Source: Bryobacterales bacterium
GTDB lineage: Bacteria > Acidobacteriota > Terriglobia > Bryobacterales > Bryobacteraceae
Assembly (NCBI GenBank): GCA_003170295.1
Contig: PNAJ01000057.1
Span: 62,001 to 126,000, forward strand
Reading direction: 5' to 3'
Length of the DNA: 64,000 nt
Position 1 is the stretch's first letter. Each line of letters starts with the position of its first letter. Below are positions 20,580-28,834 of this stretch, in pieces. The notes beneath the pieces are model-generated. The model saw nothing but the letters and a program-made list of their open reading frames with translations. It searched no databases and was not told the origin of the DNA. The position numbers and the translations under genes were made by a program.

Positions 20580-21506
20580 TTGCATCATTTGATCTCGGGG
20601 GCCGCTGGATTTATCGGCTCCCATCTTTGCGACCGCCTGTTGGCGGATGGTGGCAGTGTGGTGGCGGTAGATAATTTCATTACGGGATCGCGCAAGAACG
20701 TGGCGCATCTGGAGGGTCATCCTCAGTTTCAGTTTCATGAGTTGGACGTGACCACGCCGATCACGGTCGCGGGAAAATTCGATTGTGTGTGGCACTTGGC
20801 GTCGCTGGCGAGCCCGATGGCGTATCTGGCGCATCCTATTGAGACCCTGGAGAGCGGGTCGACGGGCACGCGCAATATGCTGGAGGTGGCGCGACGCGAT
20901 GGCGCGCGGTTCCTGTTGACGTCGACATCGGAATGTTACGGCGATCCGCTGGAGCATCCGCAGGTGGAGACTTATTGGGGCAACGTGAATCCGGTGGGAA
21001 TGCGCTCCTGCTACGACGAGAGCAAACGTTACGCCGAGGCGATGACGATGGCGTATCACCGGACTTATGGAATGAGGACGAATATCGCTCGGATTTTTAA
21101 CACATATGGGCCGCGGATGGCGCTGAACGATGGGCGCGTGGTGCCGGCGTTTATCGATCAGGGGCTGCGAGGAGCGGCCATGACGATTTTCGGCGATGGG
21201 TCGCAGACGCGGAGTTTTTGTTACGTGACGGATCTGGTGGATGGGCTGGTGCGCTTGAGTCAGTCGGAGGAGCGGTTTCCGGTGAACCTGGGGAATCCGG
21301 TGGAGTTGACGATTTTAGAGTTTGCGGAGCGGATCAAGAGGCTGATGGGAGTGAACGGAGAGATCGTATTCGAGCCGCTGCCTCAGGACGATCCGAAGAG
21401 GCGGCAGCCGGATATTTCGAAGGCTCGGGGAGTGCTGGGGTGGGAGCCGAGGGTCGGGTTGGAGGATGGGTTGCGGGAGACGGTGGGGTATTTTAAGGGG
21501 TTATAG
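20580..21506 (+). CDS. NAD-dependent epimerase/dehydratase (UDP-glucuronate decarboxylase-like)
   Basis: [20 protein letters not shown] Rossmann motif, [11 protein letters not shown]; likely TTG start at 20580 with GGAGG at 20571-20575. Confidence 0.9.
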   Translation: MHHLISGAAGFIGSHLCDRLLADGGSVVAVDNFITGSRKNVAHLEGHPQFQFHELDVTTPITVAGKFDCVWHLASLASPMAYLAHPIETLESGSTGTRNMLEVARRDGARFLLTSTSECYGDPLEHPQVETYWGNVNPVGMRSCYDESKRYAEAMTMAYHRTYGMRTNIARIFNTYGPRMALNDGRVVPAFIDQGLRGAAMTIFGDGSQTRSFCYVTDLVDGLVRLSQSEERFPVNLGNPVELTILEFAERIKRLMGVNGEIVFEPLPQDDPKRRQPDISKARGVLGWEPRVGLEDGLRETVGYFKGL

Positions 21507-21519
21507 GTTAGAGGCGATG

Positions 21520-21545
21520 TAGACGATAACATACTTTATCGTCTA
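21520..21545. repeat. perfect 10-bp inverted repeat with 6-bp spacer (dif-like geometry or operator)
   Basis: TAGACGATAA-CATACT-TTATCGTCTA. Confidence 0.7.
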
Positions 21546-21620
21546 ATAAAAGTTAATCCCGTGCGGCGGCGTCTTTGCCAGTCTGATTAATGGCTAGCGG
21601 CGGCAGCCTTCGCTAAAAAG

Positions 21621-22388
21621 TTAGTTCGCGGAGGGTCTCTCGACATGATCGATGACTAACACGTCGACCACACCCTTCTGCGTTTCCAGCTTGAGCCCGA
21701 GCTGCTCTTGCAGCGCCGTGAAGATCGAAGAGCCAGGATCTGGGCTCTCGTCGGGCGTCCACTCAAGGTCGACATCGAATTCGCCTGCGATTTCTGTCCA
21801 GTCAAGTACGGCGCGACCGAGCACCCGGCCCGCTAGCTGTGCCGCGAGCATTCCCAGCGTCACCTTCCGCGCAACCAAGCGTCCCCTCCCTCCCCGAATC
21901 TCGGGGCCGCCTGTGGCCTCGGAGGGATGAAGCCTAGGCCCCTCCTTTACAACCGTGAGCGCCAACACGGGCATTTCTTTAGATTCGTGATGGAGCGTCA
22001 GATTAAATCTTTCGGCCAGGAGACTTCTGGTCATCGCCAATATCTTCTCATTGCTCGCTTCACCTTGCGGTTTCGCAACAATGTTGTACTCCTCGGACCC
22101 GACCCAATTCGGGCCGCCGGATACTTGGAACTCTCGCACATCATAGGCATAGGCGATCAGTGCCTTCGTAGTGATACTGTCGATGGCAAATCGCTCGCGC
22201 GAGGGATTGTAGATCGTCGGACCGCGCGCGCCGGGCGCACCCGGCCTAATCGAAGCCACTTCAAATTGCGGCCCGGCTGTAGTTCCGTTTTGCGCCCCCA
22301 AGGGAACCAGCGCGATGCTCATGAATAGGATCGCTGTCCGAAAAAAGCAGCGTCGTATATCCATCCGTCGACAGAATATCACCATCAT
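21621..22388 (-). CDS. TIGR03435 family protein (Solibacterales-type)
   Basis: FEVASIRPG, VSGGPNWVGSEEYNIVAK, VLVIDHVERPSAN. Confidence 0.85.
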   Translation of the reverse strand: MMVIFCRRMDIRRCFFRTAILFMSIALVPLGAQNGTTAGPQFEVASIRPGAPGARGPTIYNPSRERFAIDSITTKALIAYAYDVREFQVSGGPNWVGSEEYNIVAKPQGEASNEKILAMTRSLLAERFNLTLHHESKEMPVLALTVVKEGPRLHPSEATGGPEIRGGRGRLVARKVTLGMLAAQLAGRVLGRAVLDWTEIAGEFDVDLEWTPDESPDPGSSIFTALQEQLGLKLETQKGVVDVLVIDHVERPSAN

Positions 22389-22481
22389 TTTATTAAACCG
22401 CGTCTCGCGACCCTCTGACGAAAGCCACCTTCCGATAATCCGGCGTTACGTCTACTGCGTCGGTACTGGTCAGGTGAACCA

Positions 22482-22681
22482 CTACCGCTTAGCCGCGTAT
22501 AAGTTTTCTGGCTCATCCCGCTCCCTGCGTGCCTGAATCAGTTTTCTCGCGACATCGCGGGCGATTTCGAGGGTTTCGGCGACTGTGTTTCCCTCTGCGA
22601 CCAAGCCCGGAGTTCGTTCGAAGTCGCCAGATAAACGCCTTCGGAGAGTTCTTCGATTTGGATCGCGATGGCTAGTTCCAT
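22482..22681 (-). pseudogene. HicB-like antitoxin, frameshifted
   Basis: MELAIAIQIEELSEGVYLATSNEL then, after restoring one C, PGLVAEGNTVAETLEIARDVARKLIQARRERDEPENLYAAKR*. 200 nt plus 1 gives 67 codons. Confidence 0.75.
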
Positions 22682-22682
22682 T

Positions 22683-22919
22683 TCATGAAATCTCCTCAAG
22701 CGAAGTCCATTTGCGGATTTTGGCGGCGCGATCGAAAATCGACCAGAAGCGCTTATTGCTCGATAGGACGATTAATTCGAGATCGGTGTCGCCCTCAACA
22801 GGCAACAGCACGGCGCTTGCTTTTCCGTTCCGGGTAATAATGACGGGACCGGTTGCCGCCAGTTCGTCGATCACGTGACTCAGATTGTTCTTCACCTCGC
22901 GTAAGCTTTCGGTTTTCAT
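22683..22919 (-). CDS. Phd/YefM-type antitoxin
   Basis: LREVKNNLSHVIDELAATGPVIITRNGKASAVLLPVE. Confidence 0.85.
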   Translation of the reverse strand: MKTESLREVKNNLSHVIDELAATGPVIITRNGKASAVLLPVEGDTDLELIVLSSNKRFWSIFDRAAKIRKWTSLEEIS

Positions 22920-22939
22920 AGGGTGAATTTCCTCGCCTT

Positions 22940-23560
22940 CTACCCTTTACCGACCCAGACTTTGGCGGCAGCGGCGGTTCCTAGTTGCACGGGTTTTCCC
23001 GCGACCTTCAGGGTTAGCGTGTCGTCATAGTTGCGGGTCACCATTTCTAACTCAGCGGACGGGCGGATGCCTAGGGCGTCTAGATACTCGAGTAGGGAAC
23101 GGTCGCGCTCGAACACGCTCATTACTCTTGCCGTTGTGCCGGGTTCGAGTTGGTCGAGACGGGTCCAGTCAGCGCTGCGGCGGTCGGGATTGCCGTTCGG
23201 ACCGAGTTTGTCGATTAAGCGGCGCTCGAAGTCGGAGGAGACGGCATGCTCCAGTTGCTCGGCTTCGTCGTGGACCTTGTACCACTCCATGCCGAAGATT
23301 TCTGTCAGCATGCGTTCGATTAAGCGATGGCGCTGGAGGACTCGGTCGGCGATGGCGCGGCCTTCCTTTTTGAGGGTGATTTCGCCCTCGGTACTGACAC
23401 GAATGAGACCGTCGCGCTTCAGGCGGCGGATGGCCATGGTGACTGCGGGGGCGGAGACTTTGAGCCAGCGGGCGAGGGTTGCTGCGATTACGGTTTCGCC
23501 TTCGCCTTCCGCCTCGGCGATAGCTTTCAGGTAGTTCTCTTTAGAGATGGTAATTCGCAC
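22940..23560 (-). CDS. metal-dependent transcriptional regulator (DtxR/MntR family)
   Basis: KENYLKAI, VSAPAVTMAIRRLKRDGLI, HRLIERMLTEIFGMEWYKVHDEAEQLEHAVSS. Confidence 0.92.
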   Translation of the reverse strand: MRITISKENYLKAIAEAEGEGETVIAATLARWLKVSAPAVTMAIRRLKRDGLIRVSTEGEITLKKEGRAIADRVLQRHRLIERMLTEIFGMEWYKVHDEAEQLEHAVSSDFERRLIDKLGPNGNPDRRSADWTRLDQLEPGTTARVMSVFERDRSLLEYLDALGIRPSAELEMVTRNYDDTLTLKVAGKPVQLGTAAAAKVWVGKG

Positions 23561-23581
23561 GCTCTATCGAATTGTAGTATC

Positions 23582-24696
23582 TCACGCGCCGGAGATTGCT
23601 CCAGCTAGTTGTTCGAGCTTGCTGTGAAAGTTGGATGCATCGTTGCCGGAGGGGCGATCTATTACTCCCGCGGTCGCCTGAACGATAATCTTGTGGGCCA
23701 TTCCGTTTTCCTGGACGGAATAGGCTCCGGATAGTTTCTGGGTCGCTTCCAGGGACAGAGGAATTGCATGCCCCGGCGGCACATCGAGTACGGCGACAAA
23801 CTGATCCTCGCTCCAGCGGCCGATGACGGCTTCGTCGCCGGCGAGCGCGGAAAAGCGGGCGATCAAGGCTTTCAGGGTGCCCTCCACGACGGTTCGCGAC
23901 TGCTGGCTTTGGAGGCGTTTGAAATTGCGCACCCATACGAGCAGCAAGCAGAAGGGTTGATTCTGGCGCAGCAGATTGTCGATATGCGTGTCGATTTTCT
24001 GGCGGTTCCAAGCGCCTGAGTCACGATCCGTGAAAAGAGCCTTGCGCTCCGCTTCGATTTGCTGATGGAGCGTTCGTATTTCGTCCTGCAATTGGGCGAT
24101 GACAAGTTGATTGCCGCGCTGCATTTGCTCGACGCTGCAAGTGATTCCAGCAACCGTTTTGCCGATACCGCTTCGGATTTCCGCGATGCTGTGGCTGCTT
24201 GCCGCGGCTTCGAGGTCATGAAGTTGGGTGCACACCTCCTGCTCGTGATTGGTGCCATTGAAGGCGACCGAATCGGCGAAGATGATCATCGCGGCGGTGG
24301 CCTCCTCGATTTCCGTGCGCATCTTCTTCAACCGCTCCGCGGACTTATCGCGATAATCGCGCAGTTCGCCGCGGAAGGAGGCTTGTACGGATTGCAACTG
24401 ATCCGCGGATGTGGCGGAGCGGCTTTGTGCCTCAAGAAGCTGAAGATGAGTGCGATACTCCACGGCTAGGCCGGGGTCTACCTCCACGGTGTACTGCGCC
24501 GCCGATTGAATCGCGAGCGCGTGACATTCCTTTACGCTGGCATGGAAGGCGGACTGGATTGTGTGCCCTGACTTGTGTTGCCCTGAACTGTGTTGGCCTG
24601 GCTAGGGTTGGCGTGGACGGGGCTGGACGGTTCTTCACGCCTCTTGAGCGCCTCGAGGCGCTCCAAATCGTCAACGGATTTGCGGATCGAGATCAA
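23582..24696 (-). pseudogene. GGDEF-like (diguanylate cyclase-related) protein with a one-base frameshift in an N-terminal repeat
   Basis: TTG 24696 (SD GGGAGGAAG) starts LISIRKSVDDLERLEALKRREEPSS...SQANTVQGNTSQG; restoring one base in the repeat unit joins it to NTIQSAFHASVKECHALAIQSAAQYTVEVDPG... and the C-terminal GGDEF-like domain (FTDRDSGAWNRQKID). Confidence 0.65.
24560..24603. repeat. 3 x ~15-bp imperfect tandem repeat inside coding sequence
   Basis: TGTGTGCCCTGACT (14) / TGTGTTGCCCTGAAC (15) / TGTGTTGGCCTGGCT (15); minus strand encodes SQANT-VQGNT-SQG(NT). Confidence 0.8.
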
Positions 24697-24717
24697 GACA
24701 CTTCCTCCCGATTGAGC

Positions 24718-25971
24718 TTATCGGCGGGGATGAGTTGAGCTTGAATGAAAATGCATGCCCGCGAAAGTCACCACGCTTTTGTCATCGATATTCCATTGCT
24801 GATAGCGCAGCAAACGGCCGCGGGCTTGGGGAACCGCCTTGAGGAAGGTGTAAATGGGGGCCGAGCCACACCACTTTAAATCGTCGCGATTCTGTTGCAC
24901 GAGTTCCCAGAAACCGCGGGCGTCACCGGCTTCCATGCGCTCCATGCGAGCCCGATCGCGGATGGCGACCTCCTCCATTTCACCTCGCTCCGCCACGGCT
25001 GGAAAGGAATCGCCATAGCGGCTGCCCATGTGCGCCATGTCGATGCCGAGCACCCATAGAAGGCGGTCGCCTTCGCGCGCCGCGATCTCGCCGAGCGCAC
25101 CGAGCATTCGATGGACGCGATCGTTCGATTCCGGCGCGCCGCCGTGAACGATGCTGTTGGCATAGGAGCCGCAGAGAATCGGCACGATGCGGATGTTCGG
25201 GCCAAACAGGTGTTGGAGGAAGACGACTTGAAATTCGATGGAGTGCTCGACGGCGTGGCAGTAGTCCTCCATTGCGGCAGCGTCGCCCGATTTATTGAAA
25301 ATTTCTTCGATCAAAGCGGTATCGGGGATCGCTTCGCCGAAGGGCGTCGCGAAGGGCTTACGGGTCAGGCCGAGGCGGTCGGGTTCGCCGTAGTGGGAGG
25401 TGCCAAGGATAACGAAGGTGCGCTCGGCGTCGGAGGGCGAGAGAGAGGAATAGGCGGCGCGATATGCGTCGACGCCTCCGAATGGGCTGACGTGGGGGGC
25501 GGCGATGGCTAGGAGTTTTTGTCCGTCCCCTCCCTGATGGTCGGCGTTCGGTGCGGGATCTGGAGCGCCGGTCATGTATTCGTCGAAGGTGCGGATCAGT
25601 TCGGACTTTTCTTCCGGATAGCCCGATCCGGCATGGGCGGGCTCACGAACGGGCGCGGCGGCGAAGGCGCGCTCCACCTCTTCTTTGCGACGCTGGAATG
25701 CCTCGTCTTCCAGAAATCCGGCGGCGCTGAGGGTATCGAGAAGATGCTGCTCGATCTGGCTGACCTCCAACTCGCCGGTTTCGCGGACGAGGTACTCGCG
25801 CAAGTCGAGACCGCTGTGCGCGCCATCGAAAAACTCGAGGGAGGGGAGCAGACCGGGCGGAATAATCAGCGTGGCGTCCGAGTATTGAAGCGGATCGCGG
25901 ATCACGAGGCCGGGCTTTTCCGAGACCGGGGACGGAAAAAAGTCGAGACTGGTGCGCAGGCGCGGCAACAC
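24718..25971 (-). CDS. amrB: AmmeMemoRadiSam system protein B (MEMO1-like)
   Basis: APHVSPFGGVDAYRAAYSSL, VILGTSHYG, HSIEFQVVFLQHLFG, IDMAHMG. Confidence 0.85.
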   Translation of the reverse strand: MLPRLRTSLDFFPSPVSEKPGLVIRDPLQYSDATLIIPPGLLPSLEFFDGAHSGLDLREYLVRETGELEVSQIEQHLLDTLSAAGFLEDEAFQRRKEEVERAFAAAPVREPAHAGSGYPEEKSELIRTFDEYMTGAPDPAPNADHQGGDGQKLLAIAAPHVSPFGGVDAYRAAYSSLSPSDAERTFVILGTSHYGEPDRLGLTRKPFATPFGEAIPDTALIEEIFNKSGDAAAMEDYCHAVEHSIEFQVVFLQHLFGPNIRIVPILCGSYANSIVHGGAPESNDRVHRMLGALGEIAAREGDRLLWVLGIDMAHMGSRYGDSFPAVAERGEMEEVAIRDRARMERMEAGDARGFWELVQQNRDDLKWCGSAPIYTFLKAVPQARGRLLRYQQWNIDDKSVVTFAGMHFHSSSTHPRR

Positions 25972-26003
25972 GGATTTCCCAGTCTACAGGTTTAGACTGA
26001 AGT

Positions 26004-27785
26004 GTGTCCTCGATTGAAGATTATCGTGCGCGGTTGAGCGGTTGGAGCGAAAGGCTCGCTCGCGCGCAACATTTATATAGTCAGTTTGGAAACGCGCGGC
26101 TGGCGACGGGGATCGCGGCGCTGGTGGTGGCTGGGTTTTCCATCGGCGTGTCGATGATCTCGCCGTGGTGGTTGATTGCGCCGCTCGGTATTTTTGTGGC
26201 GCTGGCGATTGCGCTCGACCGGCTTGACCGGGAGCGCGAAGCGGCGACGCGCGGAGTGGCTTATTATGAGCGGGCGATGGGACGCATTGAAGACCGGTGG
26301 ATCGGAAAAGGGAGCCAGGGCGAGCGGTTTCGAGACTCGAAACACGTTTACGCGGACGATCTGGATCTGTTCGGTCGCGGGTCGTTGTTTGAGTTATTGT
26401 CGACGGCTCGGACAGGGGCGGGCGAGCGTACGTTAGCGGAATGGCTGCTGGCGCCGGGCGATCCGGTGGAGGTCGCGGCGCGGCAGGAGGCGGTGGCGGA
26501 GTTGCGGCCGCGCATCGATCTGCGGGAAGAAATCGCGCTGATGGGGGAGGACGTGCGCGCGGCGGTGGATGCTCGGGTGCTCGCTAAATGGGGAGTTGCG
26601 CCGCCGGTTCCCTTTTTCAAAGGCGCTCGATTGGTAGCGCTGGTGCTGGCGTGCGCGGCAGTAGCGACGCTCGGCGGTTTCCTGGGACATCAAATCACGG
26701 GGTTGCCGTTTCTTGGCGTGGTGCTCGCGGAGATGATGTTCAACCTTGCGCTACGGCCGGGAGTTGGACAGGTGACATCGGCGGCGACGGCGCCCGCGCA
26801 CGAATTGCGGCTGCTCGCGTTGTTGCTCGAACGGCTGGAAGGGGAACAATTCACGTCGGCTCGGTTGACGCGACTGGTTGGGGAACTGGAGGTCGCGGCA
26901 ACGACGGCGTCGCGGCGGATCAAACAGCTTACGCGTTTATTGGAGCTGCTCGATTCGGCGCGAAATATGTTTTTTCGCCCGATTGCCGCGATGCTGCTCT
27001 GGAACGCGCAATTCGCGATGGCGGTGGAAGCGTGGCGCACGGCCTACGGTCCTCACATCGGGCAATGGATCGCGGCGGTGGGCGAGTTTGAGGCGTTGTG
27101 TTCTCTTTCGACGTATGCATTCGAGCGGCCGGACGCGACGTTCCCTCAGCTCGAAGCGGAGGGTCCCCTGTTCGACGCCGGTCAACTGCGGCATCCGTTG
27201 ATTCCTGCTGCTGTCGCAGTCGCCAATGACGTGCTGTTGGGCGACGGCGCCCGGTTGTGGATTGTCAGCGGTTCGAACATGAGCGGCAAAAGCACACTGA
27301 TGCGTGCGGTCGGCTTGAACGCGGTCCTGGCATGGGCTGGAGCGCCTGTCGCATGTGCCCGGCTGAATATTTCTCCCCTTTTGATCGGCGCTTCGATGAG
27401 CACTCACGATTCGCTCGCCGACAATCGCTCGCGATTTTACGCGGAGATCAGCCGTCTGCGGGATGTCGTGGAACTCGCGCGCGGCGGGCATCCGACGCTG
27501 TTTCTTCTCGATGAGCTGTTGAGCGGCACTAATTCGCACGATCGGCGAATTGGCGCGGAGGCAGTGGTGCGAGGCTTAGTGGAGCGCGGCGCGATCGGTC
27601 TGGTTTCGACGCACGATCTGGCGCTGGCGGAGATCGCATCGACGCTCGATGGTCGGGCCGCGAACGTTCATTTTGAGGATCACCTGGAGGGCGGCGAGAT
27701 TCGGTTCGATTACCGGTTGCGGCCGGGAGTGGTGACTAGGAGTAATGCGCTGGAGCTGATGCGGGCGGTTGGGCTGGATGTGTAA
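26004..27785 (+). CDS. MutS-related DNA mismatch repair ATPase-like protein
   Basis: Walker A SGSNMSGKSTLMRAVGLNAVLAWAGAPV; LFLLDELLSGTNSHDR; STHDL; N-terminal TM pair. Confidence 0.88.
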   Translation: MSSIEDYRARLSGWSERLARAQHLYSQFGNARLATGIAALVVAGFSIGVSMISPWWLIAPLGIFVALAIALDRLDREREAATRGVAYYERAMGRIEDRWIGKGSQGERFRDSKHVYADDLDLFGRGSLFELLSTARTGAGERTLAEWLLAPGDPVEVAARQEAVAELRPRIDLREEIALMGEDVRAAVDARVLAKWGVAPPVPFFKGARLVALVLACAAVATLGGFLGHQITGLPFLGVVLAEMMFNLALRPGVGQVTSAATAPAHELRLLALLLERLEGEQFTSARLTRLVGELEVAATTASRRIKQLTRLLELLDSARNMFFRPIAAMLLWNAQFAMAVEAWRTAYGPHIGQWIAAVGEFEALCSLSTYAFERPDATFPQLEAEGPLFDAGQLRHPLIPAAVAVANDVLLGDGARLWIVSGSNMSGKSTLMRAVGLNAVLAWAGAPVACARLNISPLLIGASMSTHDSLADNRSRFYAEISRLRDVVELARGGHPTLFLLDELLSGTNSHDRRIGAEAVVRGLVERGAIGLVSTHDLALAEIASTLDGRAANVHFEDHLEGGEIRFDYRLRPGVVTRSNALELMRAVGLDV

Positions 27786-27789
27786 GGGG

Positions 27790-27835
27790 GCCGGCTCAAA
27801 GCCGGCTGCAGCCAGATTGGCCGCCCTACAAGACT
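27790..27835. repeat. dispersed intergenic palindromic element with perfect 7-bp hairpin
   Basis: GCCGGCT-caa-AGCCGGC, then a 32-nt segment whose reverse complement nearly matches 50625-50657. Confidence 0.7.
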
Positions 27836-27881
27836 GAGGATGGCACTAGAGGTTTGGAACGAAGTGTGAAAATGGAGCCAT

Positions 27882-28544
27882 ATGAGTGTTCTGATTACTG
27901 GAGCGAATGGCGGGCTGGGAACTGCTGTGTCGAAGGCGTTTGTCGACTCGGGCGCGACCGTCATCGGAGTGGCGCGGAGTTGGCCGGAGCCGGTGTCGTT
28001 TCTGACGCTATCCGCGGATCTGACGACGGCGGAAGGTTGCGACATGATGGTCCAGCAGGCGCTGGCGCAGGGGCCGATCCATGCGCTGGTGCATATCCTG
28101 GGCGGGTTCGGCGGCGGCCAACCGATCGCCGAGACCAGCGACAAAACGTGGGACGGTATGATGACGTTGAATTTGCGCGCGGCATTTTGCGCGATGCGCG
28201 CGGTATTGAAACCGATGACGGCGGTCAAGTACGGGCGCATCGTGGCGGTGGGATCGCGCGCGGCGGTGGAACCGATGCCGAACTTCGCGGCGTATTCCGT
28301 GTCGAAGGCGGAGCTGGTCGCGCTCGTGAGGAACGTCGCGGCGGAGGGCAAGGATGCAGGGATCACCGCGAACGTCGTGTTGCCGAGCATCATTGATACG
28401 CCGCTGAATCGGAAAGCGATGCCGCAAGCCGATTTTTCACGATGGGTGGCGCCGGAGTCGATCGCGAAAACGCTGGTCTGGCTGGCGTCGGCGGCTGCGG
28501 GTGATGTGAGTGGAGCTGTGGTTCCGATTTATGGGAGGGCGTAA
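27882..28544 (+). CDS. SDR family NAD(P)-dependent oxidoreductase
   Basis: TGANGGLG, YSVSKAEL, ANVVLPSIIDTP. Confidence 0.93.
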   Translation: MSVLITGANGGLGTAVSKAFVDSGATVIGVARSWPEPVSFLTLSADLTTAEGCDMMVQQALAQGPIHALVHILGGFGGGQPIAETSDKTWDGMMTLNLRAAFCAMRAVLKPMTAVKYGRIVAVGSRAAVEPMPNFAAYSVSKAELVALVRNVAAEGKDAGITANVVLPSIIDTPLNRKAMPQADFSRWVAPESIAKTLVWLASAAAGDVSGAVVPIYGRA

Positions 28545-28834
28545 TGCAAAAGATGAAGAAGACGCAAGTTGCGGTGTTGTTAAAACAACTGCCGGGTTGG
28601 TCCGTGAAGGGCGGCAAACTGCACCGCGAATTTAAATTTCCCGACTTTCCGCATGCGTTCGGCATGATGGCGACGGCCGCTCCGGCTATCGAGAAGATGA
28701 ACCATCATCCGGAATGGTCGAACGTCTACAACCGGGTGACCGTCGATTTGACCACGCATGATGCGGGCGGAATCACAGAGAACGATTTCGTTTTGGCGAT
28801 GCTGTTGGAAGGGATTGCTAAAAAACTAGCATGA
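28544..28834 (+). CDS. 4a-hydroxytetrahydrobiopterin dehydratase (PCD)
   Basis: GWSV...LHREFKFPDFPHAFGMM...NHHPEWSNVYNRVTVDLTTHDAGGIT. Confidence 0.93.
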   Translation: MQKMKKTQVAVLLKQLPGWSVKGGKLHREFKFPDFPHAFGMMATAAPAIEKMNHHPEWSNVYNRVTVDLTTHDAGGITENDFVLAMLLEGIAKKLA

